Positions 9,427-18,598 are shown, numbered from the stretch's first letter. The stretch: 33,185 bases of DNA from Planctomycetaceae bacterium (GCA_002724245.1 PBOG01000221.1:1-33185), one strand, 5' to 3'. Notes: a model not told the origin generated them from the sequence alone. Made by a program: numbers and translations.

Positions 9427-11199
9427 CTACATGCCCAACAGTTCTTTCAGCATGGGAAGTTGTTTCTGATAGAAGACCAGAATGGTCAGACCCATGTAAA
9501 ACACGCCGCAGAACAGGATTCCGATTCGATTGATCCACCCTGGGTGAAGTGCTTTGGGCAGGTATTTGAGGTTGTTGCGGAGGATGAAGAAGGCGGTGAA
9601 TCCCAAGGCGATGTTGTTCATATTGGCGACGACGAGCACCATCCCTTTGGGGGCCCCGTAGGTCTGGAACAGATAGGCCCCGATGAAGGTCCAGGTCACA
9701 TACAGGGCCAGAATCGTGTAGTAGATGCGGTGCACCTGGTCACTCGACATGCGATCACGCACGCGTTGGCTGCCCGACCAGAGGATGTCGGTCCATCGCC
9801 GGCAGGTGTTTTCTACGATCGACATTTGGCTTGGCAGCAGCACCAGCAGCCCGATGACGAGGGTCGCAATCCACATCATTTGCTGCATCCCAGCGGACAA
9901 GCCGGGGGCATGTCTGAAGCCGTCGGCAGACATGATCGCCTGAGCGTAATCTGGCGCATCCGGCATGTTGTAGAGCGGCGAGTGAGGTGAGAACTCGATG
10001 GAAATCAGCGCCGGCAGCGCCATCCCCATCACACAGCCAGGACCCCAGATCAGGAACTGATCGGTGATGATGTACTTCCACCAGCCTTTCCAGCGACGCA
10101 TGTTTTCGGGAGTCTCGGCAAATACTTTACCGATGTGGCTGAGGCTGATTTCACGACCACCGACGGCGCTGGGAATCGCGCCAACCTGGCTGCCCATTCC
10201 CCAGCCTTTGTCACGCACGTAGTTGGAGTAGGTGGAATTGCTCAGGCCCCCCCCGCCGGCGTACCCGGCAAAGGCACCAAGCAAGGCGATTTGCGTCAAC
10301 ATGAGTACGGGAAATTCTCCATCCCGCAACAAGGCCATAAAAACGTTGTCGATGTTCTCCCCGTCCCATTTGCCGTCGCCGTCGACATCGTTGAACTGGG
10401 TCACATTTCCGTAGATGTCACGTTCGGTAACTTCTTCAACGACGTCAAGCCGATTGTCATGGTCAAAATCTTCGCCGGGATCGAGCTTGCCATTTTGGTT
10501 GCGATCTTCCGGTGCGACGACCGGGATATTGCCGACTTTCAAAAATCCGCTGAAGACGCGTCCCCAGTTTTCGGCACTGATCATGGTGACGCCGACGATG
10601 ACGCAGAATCCCAGCACGATGATCACTTTGGTGGTCATCACCCATTGCATCATGTTGTAGATTTTGCCGCCGATCAAAATGGGAAGCGACACTGCGGCGA
10701 GCAGGATGTATCCCAGGGTGTTGATCAGGAACCGATCTTCCGGGCCCGGTGGCCGGTCCAGGTAAAGTGCGGCGATCACGGTCGCTGCAGTGGTCGAGAG
10801 GGCGGGGATAAAGGCACCCAGGCTGAGCAGGACAAAGATCGAAATCCAGAAGCCGGGTCCGGGGCGAGCACGCATGAACCCGGTGAAAACGGGTTCGCCG
10901 GTGTAAAGCGCGTAACGTCCGCACTCGATGTTGTAGAACATTTGTCCCAGGATCGAGAGCGCCGCCAGCCACATCAAGCTGCCGCCGTACTTGGCCGTAA
11001 TTTCTGCTCCCAGCAGCCACTCTCCACCGGCCAGTTGAATGCCGCACATGACGATGCCTGGGCCGATGAAGCCGGCCAGGTTTTTCATTCCCAGTGGCTT
11101 GGGTTCTGGTAGCTCGGCCAGGTCCCAGGTGGGCAGACAGGTCTGCGGCAATGCGTGTACGGTCGATTTATCGGCGGTGGCATCCGGTGCGTTATTCAT
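9427..11199 (-). CDS. Nramp-like (LeuT-fold) membrane transporter with EF-hand loop insertion
   Basis: A 590-residue polytopic membrane protein with about 11-12 hydrophobic segments. The first (residues about 41-62, FIGPGIVMCGIQLAGGEWLL) aligns with Nramp TM1, but the metal-coordinating DPGN is absent, with LAGGEW in its place. A segment like Nramp TM6 follows residue 295 (LLGAFAGYAGGGGLSNSTYS). Between the fifth and sixth segments is an approximately 75-residue hydrophilic insertion with three EF-hand calcium loops at residues 232-243, 244-255 and 271-282. With a cytoplasmic N-terminus this insertion would lie in the periplasm. The ATG overlaps the last 8 bases of the upstream kinase gene, so translational coupling is likely. 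Proteins of this kind are often annotated as Nramp divalent metal transporters, but loss of DPGN makes the substrate uncertain. Confidence 0.78.
   Translation of the reverse strand: MNNAPDATADKSTVHALPQTCLPTWDLAELPEPKPLGMKNLAGFIGPGIVMCGIQLAGGEWLLGAEITAKYGGSLMWLAALSILGQMFYNIECGRYALYTGEPVFTGFMRARPGPGFWISIFVLLSLGAFIPALSTTAATVIAALYLDRPPGPEDRFLINTLGYILLAAVSLPILIGGKIYNMMQWVMTTKVIIVLGFCVIVGVTMISAENWGRVFSGFLKVGNIPVVAPEDRNQNGKLDPGEDFDHDNRLDVVEEVTERDIYGNVTQFNDVDGDGKWDGENIDNVFMALLRDGEFPVLMLTQIALLGAFAGYAGGGGLSNSTYSNYVRDKGWGMGSQVGAIPSAVGGREISLSHIGKVFAETPENMRRWKGWWKYIITDQFLIWGPGCVMGMALPALISIEFSPHSPLYNMPDAPDYAQAIMSADGFRHAPGLSAGMQQMMWIATLVIGLLVLLPSQMSIVENTCRRWTDILWSGSQRVRDRMSSDQVHRIYYTILALYVTWTFIGAYLFQTYGAPKGMVLVVANMNNIALGFTAFFILRNNLKYLPKALHPGWINRIGILFCGVFYMGLTILVFYQKQLPMLKELLGM
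10354..10506 (-). other. Three EF-hand-type calcium loops inside the transporter
   Basis: Encodes residues 232-282 of the Nramp-like protein. Loop 1 is DRNQNGKLDPGE, a textbook 12-residue EF loop (Asp1, Asn3, Asn5, Gly6, Asp9, Glu12). Loop 2 follows directly as DFDHDNRLDVVE (Asp1, Asp3, Asp5, Asn6, Asp9, Glu12). Loop 3 is DVDGDGKWDGEN, with Asn rather than Glu at position 12. Helices flanking each loop are short or absent, as in dockerin-like and extracellular calcium-loop repeats. Confidence 0.85.
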
Positions 11200-12571
11200 C
11201 GGTCATACTGCCTGGGGATGTGTGGCGGATTTGCTGACTGGCGTCCTGGAAAGTGAGCGCCTGCCCGGAGGTGACGAGTGCCTGGATCAGTAGTCCCCAC
11301 AGTGTATCTTCTGAACCCCGGCAAACGCGATGGGCACAGTTAAACTGCTGGCAAATCGCTTCCAGCAAATGTGGTGAGTTCTGTGGCAGGCTACCTGACA
11401 GGACGAGCCGTTGCCAGGCTGTGGCTGGACTGAGCTGGTCAGCACAACGGCGGTAATTTTCGGCCATGTTGCGGAACGCCGCTCGAAACAGCGTGCCGAT
11501 GGTGAGATTTTCGATTTGTATATTGCTGATTGAGCCCCGGTTTCCCAGCGGGCCGGCAAAAAATGCCAGGTCGACCTCCAGGTCAGTATCTGGTGTGTCT
11601 TGCACGGCGCGCGCGATAGACGGCCAGGGATCGTGGTTGGGTGAGACATCTTGTGCAAGTTGGTGGACGAGCCCCACCAGGACATCCAGGCTGCGTCCCG
11701 CCGGAAGATGGGTGATGGAGTTGAGGAATTGGCCATCAAAATAGGTGCGGGTCTGATAGTTGCCCAGTTTCAATTGGTTGGACAAGTGGCTTACCTGGGA
11801 ACCGGTGGAGATGTTCAAGGAGAGTTCGCCAGCTTCCAGTCGCGTGCCCAGCAGTGCGCATTGGTGGTCTCCCAGAGGTGGAAAACAGGGCAGATCGTGG
11901 CCACCGATGGAAAGTGTTCCGATCGGTTCGGTCGGATTGGCCAGTCGCGGCCATTGAAGCTGTGGCAGGTCGAGGGCCGCAAACGCGGCATGGTGCCAGT
12001 CGCTCGTTGTCAAATTGAGGGCACCGAGCGCGTTGGTTCGCTCGACGGCGGGTGCGGCATCGCACAGGCGGGACCAGACATACTCGCCCAGCCCCAGTGG
12101 TGTGGCTCCGTGGGGTAGCTGCTGCTGGCATGCGAGCCAGTAGAGCAGGCTCGTTGACGCGCCGGTTTTCAGCTCTCCACCCAACTCGGCCCGTTGCTGG
12201 TCGGTCAGTTTCGCGTGTAAGTGATCGTAGTAACTGATGGACGTCGTCGGAGGGTTGTCCAGGACGCGCTGATCGCGCCAGGAGAGATAGCGGGTCAACG
12301 GTTGTCCCTGCCGGTCGACCAGGATTGTACCGGCCATTTGGGTGCAGCTGACTAGTCCAGCTGGAGCGTCGGCACTGGCAACCAGTTCGTCGAGGACTTC
12401 CCCGGTTGCTTGGATGACTGCGGCGGGGTCAATTTCGAAGTGGCGGGGAGGGAGACCCGGCACCGGTCCAGGGCAAGCGCGGCGGATCGTTGCGCCGATT
12501 TGGCGTCGTTCCAGGTCGAGCAGTGCGCCTTTGATCGAAGAAGAGCCAATGTCGAGGGCCAGGTACTGCAT
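11192..12571 (-). CDS. FGGY-family carbohydrate kinase (sedoheptulokinase-like)
   Basis: ATP-dependent sugar or polyol kinase with the actin-like fold, cytoplasmic, 459 residues. The N-terminal phosphate-binding loop is LALDIGSSSIKGALLD with Asp7. SWRDQR at 98-102 matches the W-x-D-x-R substrate segment. GDHQCALLG holds the expected catalytic base Asp235, and SLNISTGSQVS is the second phosphate loop. The C-terminal half has the usual LVLSGSLPQNSP-type adenosine motif. The sequence reminds me most of sedoheptulokinase-like FGGY members, but substrate cannot be fixed from sequence. The start is 19 bp after the stop of the epoxide hydrolase-like gene, and its stop overlaps the Nramp-like start by 8 bp, which indicates one transcript. 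No Shine-Dalgarno stands out. Confidence 0.88.
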   Translation of the reverse strand: MQYLALDIGSSSIKGALLDLERRQIGATIRRACPGPVPGLPPRHFEIDPAAVIQATGEVLDELVASADAPAGLVSCTQMAGTILVDRQGQPLTRYLSWRDQRVLDNPPTTSISYYDHLHAKLTDQQRAELGGELKTGASTSLLYWLACQQQLPHGATPLGLGEYVWSRLCDAAPAVERTNALGALNLTTSDWHHAAFAALDLPQLQWPRLANPTEPIGTLSIGGHDLPCFPPLGDHQCALLGTRLEAGELSLNISTGSQVSHLSNQLKLGNYQTRTYFDGQFLNSITHLPAGRSLDVLVGLVHQLAQDVSPNHDPWPSIARAVQDTPDTDLEVDLAFFAGPLGNRGSISNIQIENLTIGTLFRAAFRNMAENYRRCADQLSPATAWQRLVLSGSLPQNSPHLLEAICQQFNCAHRVCRGSEDTLWGLLIQALVTSGQALTFQDASQQIRHTSPGSMTDE

Positions 12572-12590
12572 AGAGATGGCGCTTCGGCGT

Positions 12591-13826
12591 TTACTGAGGT
12601 TCCTGTGGCGTTATTTCGTGCTGCCAGAGCGGGCGGAAAAATGTGCGCAAATCTTCGGCGTACGTTTCGGCTTCTTCGAAGATGCCAAAGTGTCCGCCTT
12701 GTTTCATCGAATGAAAACGTGTGACGTTGTAGTATTTTTCCGCCCTGGATTTCATCAGTGGCACGATGTCTTTGGGGAAAGAGAGGATTGCCGTGGGGAC
12801 TTCGATTCGATTTCCCGGTTTGACGCTCCAGGGATGGTGGTGCGATTCATAGTAAATACGGATGGCGGTTCCGAACGTGTTGTTGATCCAATAGAGCATG
12901 ATGTTGGTCAGCAAGTCGTCCTTGCTGAAGACTTCTTCAAAATCTTCCTGCCAATCGCTCCACTGGTGGTACTTTTCCACGATCCAGGCAGCGGCGCCAA
13001 CCGGTGAATCGGCAACCAGGTGGGCGAAGCTCTGGGGGCAAGTCATGTTCACATGACTGTAACCGGACTGGTCGATCCAGAAACGCTCAGCCGCTTTCCA
13101 GAATGTGAGGCTGTCCGGATCACGTGGCCGGATCGGCGCATTGGCAAGGCCGAATCCACGAATCAGATCAGGGTCCCGTTCGTCGTCGGGCCGCTCATCA
13201 CGCATGCGTTGGCCCATGTAGTTGATGTGAATGCCGATTAAATCCTGAGGGAATTGGTGGCCCCAGGGAAAGGTGATGATGCCACCCCAGTCGCCACCAT
13301 AGAGCCCGTAGCGCTGGTAACCCAGTTCGTGCAGGATGGATCGGTAGATGGCTGGATGGTGTTGGAAACCAAATCCGCGCTGCGGCACCTGGTCGGAGAG
13401 GCAGAACCCGCAAAGCGATGGGATCACCAGGCTGAATGCATCTTCGGCATCACCACCGAACGACTCCGGGTCGACCAGGCGTGGGATGATCCGTAAAAAA
13501 GTAGCCCATGACCAGGGATAGCCGTGCAACATGCAGAGCGGTGTCGGATTGGGGCCACGCCCGGGGATGTGCATGAAATGGACGCCCAGGCCGTCCACAT
13601 CCGCTTTGTAATGGGGGTACTGGTTGATTTCCGTTTCTTGTTTGCGCCAGTCAAACTCGTTGATCCAATAGTCGACCAGGCTTTTCATGTACTCGGTATT
13701 GGTCCCATAGTCCCATCCCTGTTCGGGGAACGACTGGGGCCAGCGCGTGCGCTGGAGGCGCTGTTTCAAGTCGGCGAGTAACTCGTCTGAGGCAGACAGC
13801 TGGTAGGGTTCGATCGTGACAGGCAT
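12591..13826 (-). CDS. Epoxide hydrolase-type alpha/beta-hydrolase
   Basis: A 411-residue alpha/beta-hydrolase with an N-terminal EHN domain (residues about 1-110, including LKQRLQRTRWP) typical of microsomal-type epoxide hydrolases. HGYPW at 101-105 is the HGxP oxyanion motif. GGDWGG places the nucleophile at Asp179, and the catalytic histidine is His379 in KQGGHFGIFEE. Tyr324/Tyr325 (IRIYYES) are candidates for the lid tyrosine that polarises the epoxide. No signal peptide is seen, so it is probably cytoplasmic. I chose the ATG at 13826 because a perfect AGGAGG lies four bases upstream; the frame extends to 13874 without such a site. It precedes the FGGY kinase by 19 bp, so the two are probably co-transcribed. 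A true epoxide substrate is inferred only from family membership. Confidence 0.87.
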   Translation of the reverse strand: MPVTIEPYQLSASDELLADLKQRLQRTRWPQSFPEQGWDYGTNTEYMKSLVDYWINEFDWRKQETEINQYPHYKADVDGLGVHFMHIPGRGPNPTPLCMLHGYPWSWATFLRIIPRLVDPESFGGDAEDAFSLVIPSLCGFCLSDQVPQRGFGFQHHPAIYRSILHELGYQRYGLYGGDWGGIITFPWGHQFPQDLIGIHINYMGQRMRDERPDDERDPDLIRGFGLANAPIRPRDPDSLTFWKAAERFWIDQSGYSHVNMTCPQSFAHLVADSPVGAAAWIVEKYHQWSDWQEDFEEVFSKDDLLTNIMLYWINNTFGTAIRIYYESHHHPWSVKPGNRIEVPTAILSFPKDIVPLMKSRAEKYYNVTRFHSMKQGGHFGIFEEAETYAEDLRTFFRPLWQHEITPQEPQ

Positions 13827-13838
13827 CGGTCCTCCTGG
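13827..13838 (-). promoter_or_regulatory. Strong Shine-Dalgarno fixing the hydrolase start
   Basis: On the minus strand the bases before ATG 13826 read CCAGGAGGACCG, a perfect AGGAGG with four bases of spacing. Most genes in the window lack such a site, so it decides the start over the longer frame beginning at 13874. Confidence 0.8.
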
Positions 13839-13946
13839 GGCCGAGGTTTGCGGCTCAAGAAATGAGCGTAGCATCAGGCAGATGCGCCGTTTACAGGCAG
13901 CTTAAGAGAACCGTCCGAGCAGGCTGCCGGCCAGGGCGATAGTGAT

Positions 13947-15203
13947 TTAGTCTGCCTTGCCGATGCGATAGAGGTTCTGGTCCGAGCGAATAAGTAGGGA
14001 TTGCTGGGTCACGCCATAAGAGGCCAGAGTGCGTTCGCCCAGCTTGTTCGTCGAGAGCAGTTCAAATTTCCGTGTCGCTCGGATGACGTTGCCCACCCCA
14101 GTTTCGCTTTGGAAATAGATTTTTCCTTCGGAGTAGAGAGGGGAAGCCGAGTACCCGCCGCCGCCACTCAGGCGTTGCTGCCAGTGCTGTTTTCCGGTTT
14201 TGGCGTCCAGACAACTGGCGACACCTTTGTCGGAAACCATGTAGAGCTCCTCTCCCACCACGAGCAGCGAAGGCGTATGTGGGATTGCCCGCTGGCGTTC
14301 CCAGCTGACGTGGGTTTTCGTCACGTCACCACTTCCGTCTGGACGAATGGCAAGCAGATGAGGAGTTCCATATCCGGTGCACACGTATACGAGCCCGTGG
14401 GCGAAGATCGGTCGCGGGATTACGGAGTAACCTTCTCCGTAGTTGACGCGCCAAATTTCCCTTCCGTCGGCCGGGTCGTACGCGCAGACGGCGCCACTAC
14501 CAGGGCTGATGATTTGCAGCTTCCCAGCTACCTCGATCACCGCGGGAGTCGTAAAGGAGAACTTCGCAGATGCGCCCGTGGTACGCGTGACTTTCCAAAG
14601 GACTTTGCCTGAGTTCTTGTCCAGTGCGACGACGAACGGATCGGAACCCCCATCGCAGCTGAATACCAGGCGATCGCCAACGATGACCGGTGAGCCACCG
14701 TTTCCGTGGACGGGTGGGTAGTTCAGTTCACGATTGCGCCACACAATCGTTCCATCGGTTTTCGTGCAGGCGGTACCCTGGTGTCCCCAATGCAGGTAGA
14801 CCCGGTCACCTTCGATGATTGGAGTCGGGCTGGAATGACCGTTTTTGGTGTGGATCTTGGCAGCGGTACTGCCGTCTTGGCGAAAGATTTCAACCGTCTT
14901 GGTGATCTCGCCACTGCTGCCGTCAAGTACCAGCATTTGCAGGGAGTAGTCTTGCTCGGTATTTGCAACAGGAACCGCTGCCGTGACGATGATCTGACCT
15001 TGGTGGATGACCGGCGAAGACCAGCCTTCACCCGGAATGGCCTGTTTCCAGGAGATATTGTCCTCACCTGTCCATTGGACCGGCAGGCCTGTCGCCTGCG
15101 AGTGGCCGTTTCCCAAAGGTCCGCGAAACTGGCTCCATTCCTCAGTCCAGGCAATCATGGGGGTCGCGAGCAGAAATACGATAATGACGGAACAGCGATG
15201 CAT
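13947..15203 (-). CDS. Exported PQQ-like beta-propeller protein
   Basis: A 418-residue protein with a signal peptide (MHRCSVIIVFLLATPMIAW, cleavage expected near residue 19). WSQFRGPLGNG follows, the usual opening of planctomycete PQQ-like propellers. The remainder consists of beta-propeller blades with typical turns: DGSSGEITKTVE, DKNSGKVLWKV, DPADGREIWRV and DAKTGKQHWQQ. Such proteins are paralogous to BamB and quinoprotein dehydrogenases but usually lack quinone catalytic residues, and their role is unknown. The ATG at 15203 was chosen because it opens directly on the signal peptide and has AAGGA about nine bases upstream; a longer GTG frame to 15386 adds no plausible protein. The downstream hydrolase begins 120 bp later on the same strand. 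Confidence 0.88.
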   Translation of the reverse strand: MHRCSVIIVFLLATPMIAWTEEWSQFRGPLGNGHSQATGLPVQWTGEDNISWKQAIPGEGWSSPVIHQGQIIVTAAVPVANTEQDYSLQMLVLDGSSGEITKTVEIFRQDGSTAAKIHTKNGHSSPTPIIEGDRVYLHWGHQGTACTKTDGTIVWRNRELNYPPVHGNGGSPVIVGDRLVFSCDGGSDPFVVALDKNSGKVLWKVTRTTGASAKFSFTTPAVIEVAGKLQIISPGSGAVCAYDPADGREIWRVNYGEGYSVIPRPIFAHGLVYVCTGYGTPHLLAIRPDGSGDVTKTHVSWERQRAIPHTPSLLVVGEELYMVSDKGVASCLDAKTGKQHWQQRLSGGGGYSASPLYSEGKIYFQSETGVGNVIRATRKFELLSTNKLGERTLASYGVTQQSLLIRSDQNLYRIGKAD

Positions 15204-15460
15204 GCCTGGATCCTTGCAATGAGTGCGGCGGGATACATGTCTGAAGGCGGGTGATTTCAGTGCCGGTTTCCGTTGGCGATGTGTCGTAGAGGTCGCACCT
15301 TTGCCCGTGTTCGGGCCTGGGCGACCGCGTTTGTAAGAAACGACACGTACCGCTGTGAAACAGGAACCCCAAACAGAGTAAGCCACACCCTGTCAGGTTG
15401 CAAGCGACGACGTGGCGGCAAGAGACCGGGGGCCGGGCCCCAGACGTCCCGCGTCGGTCA

Positions 15461-16939
15461 TCACTTGAGCGCTGCGGGGATTTTTGGTGCGCCGCCAAGA
15501 TACGGGTGTTGGTCGAAGTCCTGGCCGCCTCCCTTGGCGCGCGGATCGCCACTGCGCTCGAGCTGTTCCATCAGCTGTCCAGTGAGACGCGTCTGGACTT
15601 TCGTATACTGTGCCCTCCCCGCCACATTGACGAGCTGGTGCGGGTCTTTCTGGAGATCGTACAGTTCAATCGCGGGACGTTTCGCAAAAGACAAGTCGTA
15701 GAGCCGTTGATACTGGGCGTCGAGCTTCCGTTGCGTCACCATGATGGTTTTGGTGGGCCCGTTGTCGCAGTCGGCCAACCAGGCACCACGAATGGTTGCC
15801 TGCTGGTAGAAGGGCGTGCCTGCCGGCCAGCGATCGGGTTGGAAATTGCGGATCAACAGAAAATCGCGTGTGCGAATTGCGCGACAGGGATAACCACCTT
15901 TGTCAGGTGCTTCTTGCGCCACGACATGGCGTTCCTTGCCGAACAGGATGGATGGACGTAGTGGTGTGGCAGCAGTCTGTGGTTTTTGTTGCAGCAGTCG
16001 TGCCAGGCTGAGGCCGGTCATCTCATCGGGCACCTTGACCTCAGCCAGTTCCAGGTAGGTTGGTGCCAAGTCGGTCAAGCTGACAAAATCTTCAACCACG
16101 CGGGCTGTCGGGATACCCTGGGGCCAACGTACGGCCAGCGGGACACGTGTTCCCGTATCGTAGAGGTTGCTTTTGCAACGTGGGAACGGCATACCATGAT
16201 CGCCTGTCATCAGTATCAGGGTATTGTCCAATTCCTCCAGCTCTTCGAGTAGCTTCATTGCGGATCCGACGAGCTGGTCAAATCGCTGGACTTCGAAATA
16301 GTAGTCGGCAACGTCGCCGCGCACTTCGGGATGGTCTGGAAAGCAGGCTGGCAGTTTGATTTTCTCCAGGTCCATGCCGCTGGCTTTCCCTGATCCTGGA
16401 CGGTAGGGCCGATGGGGATCGCCTGTTCCTAGCCAGAAGCAGAAAGGCTGGTTCGGGGAGCGTTTCTGTAGAAAGGTCTGGAAGTTTTTGTACCGTGTTC
16501 CGGCAATGGCGCGGTTCCTGGTGGCCGTCCGGCCCGGGCCCCAGGCTTTGCCAGTACACCCCACCGCGTAGCCGGCTTCGGCCAGCAGTTCGGGATAGGT
16601 TGGCAGACGATCGGGAAAGACGGACCAGAGATTGGCCGCCGGCCCCAGTCGCCAGTGCCATTGGCCCGTGAGGATTGCACCACGGGAAGGCGTGCAGGAC
16701 GGTGACGAAACGTAGGCGTGGTGGAACAGGAGTCCTTCACGAGCCAACCGGTCAAAGGCCGGTGTTTTGACGACCGGGTCGCCGTAGGCGCCGGCGTGAG
16801 GCCAACCCCAGTCATCGGCAATGGCGAACAGAATGTTGGGGCGTTCCGCAGCGCTGCTGCTCGGTGTCTGGAACGAGGCAACCGCCACGCACAGCAAGAG
16901 CATGGTGGCCACGTGTTTCGCGCTGGTAGCAGATCGCAT
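15461..16939 (-). CDS. Secreted sulfatase (formylglycine-dependent)
   Basis: Hydrolyses sulfate esters or N-sulfates, probably on sulfated polysaccharide, outside the cytoplasm. The signal peptide covers residues about 1-31. RPNILFAIADDWGW supplies metal ligands Asp42/Asp43. The activation motif CTPSR places Cys82, to be converted to formylglycine, with Arg86 conserved. MTGDHGMPF gives the second metal site (DH) and CKSNLYDTGTRVPLAVRWP the conserved lysine/arginine region. Its 492 residues are normal for family S1. The pattern ADDWGWPHAGAYGD and the CTPSRGAILTGQ context resemble N-sulfoglucosamine sulfohydrolase-like sulfatases, but substrate is an inference. GAGAGAATT before the ATG can act as a ribosome site. 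It is divergent from the DUF1501 gene, an association common in planctomycetes. Confidence 0.92.
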   Translation of the reverse strand: MRSATSAKHVATMLLLCVAVASFQTPSSSAAERPNILFAIADDWGWPHAGAYGDPVVKTPAFDRLAREGLLFHHAYVSSPSCTPSRGAILTGQWHWRLGPAANLWSVFPDRLPTYPELLAEAGYAVGCTGKAWGPGRTATRNRAIAGTRYKNFQTFLQKRSPNQPFCFWLGTGDPHRPYRPGSGKASGMDLEKIKLPACFPDHPEVRGDVADYYFEVQRFDQLVGSAMKLLEELEELDNTLILMTGDHGMPFPRCKSNLYDTGTRVPLAVRWPQGIPTARVVEDFVSLTDLAPTYLELAEVKVPDEMTGLSLARLLQQKPQTAATPLRPSILFGKERHVVAQEAPDKGGYPCRAIRTRDFLLIRNFQPDRWPAGTPFYQQATIRGAWLADCDNGPTKTIMVTQRKLDAQYQRLYDLSFAKRPAIELYDLQKDPHQLVNVAGRAQYTKVQTRLTGQLMEQLERSGDPRAKGGGQDFDQHPYLGGAPKIPAALK

Positions 16940-17168
16940 AATTCTCTCGGAGCTGGTATTAGGGATTCCGGGAACGGCCGATTCGCCGCCTGCAGGATGC
17001 GTTTATGTACGGACTTTCGATCGCCGTGGTGGCACCAAAGCCGCACCATTTTCATCCTGCATATCGTCCTGCCATCGTACACGATCCGCCAGTGCGCCGC
17101 GCAGTCGCCACACTGGGCAGCGACGTTTGTTGTTTGACCGATGCTTCTGCGCAGCTAGGATGTGCGGG

Positions 17169-18536
17169 ATGAGCAGTTCCTTTTTTTCCGCCGGTGAGTA
17201 CTGTGACCGTCTTCCCCGGCGGAATTTGATCCAGGCTGGGCTAGGGGGACTATTCGGGCTCTCGTTGCCGACGCTACTCGGTCTGCAGACACGGAGTATC
17301 CAGGCCCAGAGTCTCCAGACCCAGAGTGGCAACGGGCTGGCCACGCGTGAGCGGTCGGTGATTTTCGTGGCTCTGGCGGGCGGGCCGACGCAGCACGAGA
17401 CGTACGATCCCAAGCCGGATGCTCCGCGCGAATACCGCGGTCCTTTTGGGGTTTCCGCGACGACGCTCCCGGGAATCTCATTCAGCGACCGGATGCCACG
17501 ACAAGCCGCGATCGCAGATCGTCTGGCCATACTCCGCGCAGTGCAGCACGAATCGGGCAGTCATACGTCGGGATCGCATTTCACACAGACTGGTTACTAC
17601 CTGCAGAATCCGCAGACCGTCGATAACGAAATGCCCTGCATCGGCTCTCTGGTCGCCAGAGTGCGCGGGACCCGTAACGGGATGCCGCCGTTTGTCTCGA
17701 TTCGCGGTGCGCTGCGGTATGGACGTGCTGCCTGGCTTGGTAGTGGTTATGACCCATTTGTGATTTCCAGTGATCCAGCGGCGCGAGACTTCAAGGTCCC
17801 CAACTTGAATCTGGTGGATGGTTTGACCCTGGATCGTTTGCAGGATCGTGAACGCCTATTGGCCGGATTCGATGCGGGCCGGAAGTACTACGATCGACAG
17901 GCGACGGCAGGCGCGCTGGACCGATTTACACGGCAGGCCTTTGAAACTGTCGGTACCGACCGTGTACGTCAAGCGTTTGATTTACAACGCGAGGCCGAAC
18001 CCACACGTCAGTCCTACGGGATGAACTCATTTGGCCAGGGGCTGCTATTGGCTCGGCGGCTCGCCGAGCGCGGCGTCCCCTTTGTCTCGGTCAATTCCGG
18101 AGGCTGGGACAACCATGGGGCAAAAGTGTGCGGATTTACCCTGGAAGAGAGCCTCAGGAAACGGGGGCCCATGTTCGACAGTGGAATTGCGGCCCTGGTG
18201 ACGGACCTCTATCAACGGGGCCTCGATCGAGATGTGTTACTGATTTGTATGGGCGAGTTTGGGCGGACTCCCAAGGTCAATAATGAGGCCGGTAGAGACC
18301 ATTGGGGACCACTCATGAGCGTGCTGGTATCCGGCGGCGGGCTGGAAGTGGGCCAGATTGTCGGTGGCTCCGATCGGCATGGTGGCTACCCGATAGACCG
18401 TCCCTACCGTCCTGAGAATGTGCTGGCGATGATCTACCGCCATCTGGGGATCAATCCGGAGTTGACATTTGCGGATGCCAACGGTCGCCCACGTTATTTG
18501 CTGGAGGAACGCGGCCTCATTCGCGAGTTGCTGTGA
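17169..18536 (+). CDS. Tat-exported DUF1501 protein
   Basis: A DUF1501 protein (alkaline phosphatase/sulfatase-like fold) of 455 residues, very common in planctomycetes and exported by the twin-arginine pathway. CDRLPRRNLIQAG followed by GLGGLFGLSLPTLLGL is the Tat signal. The core shows VIFVALAGGPTQHETYDPKP near the start, HTSGSHFTQTGYY, SVNSGGWDNHG, LICMGEFGRTPKVN with GRDHWG, and GSDRHGGYPIDRPYRPENVLAMIYRHLGI at the end, all hallmark segments. Its biochemical role is not established for the family. I prefer ATG 17169: AGGA lies about eight bases upstream, while the in-frame ATG at 17160 sits on that AGGA. The longer frame back to 16821 overlaps the divergent sulfatase. Confidence 0.92.
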   Translation: MSSSFFSAGEYCDRLPRRNLIQAGLGGLFGLSLPTLLGLQTRSIQAQSLQTQSGNGLATRERSVIFVALAGGPTQHETYDPKPDAPREYRGPFGVSATTLPGISFSDRMPRQAAIADRLAILRAVQHESGSHTSGSHFTQTGYYLQNPQTVDNEMPCIGSLVARVRGTRNGMPPFVSIRGALRYGRAAWLGSGYDPFVISSDPAARDFKVPNLNLVDGLTLDRLQDRERLLAGFDAGRKYYDRQATAGALDRFTRQAFETVGTDRVRQAFDLQREAEPTRQSYGMNSFGQGLLLARRLAERGVPFVSVNSGGWDNHGAKVCGFTLEESLRKRGPMFDSGIAALVTDLYQRGLDRDVLLICMGEFGRTPKVNNEAGRDHWGPLMSVLVSGGGLEVGQIVGGSDRHGGYPIDRPYRPENVLAMIYRHLGINPELTFADANGRPRYLLEERGLIRELL

Positions 18537-18598
18537 GGTGACGCCGTCGCATGCTGGGCGGGTGTTGCTGGTTTCAAGTTTCGAGTGCCAAGGCCTGT

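Noticed and set aside
10135-11112. Plus-strand ORF of 325 residues opposite the transporter
   Set aside because: It is an antisense shadow of a well-supported membrane protein gene. Its composition is His/Asp/Gly-rich with no family resemblance.
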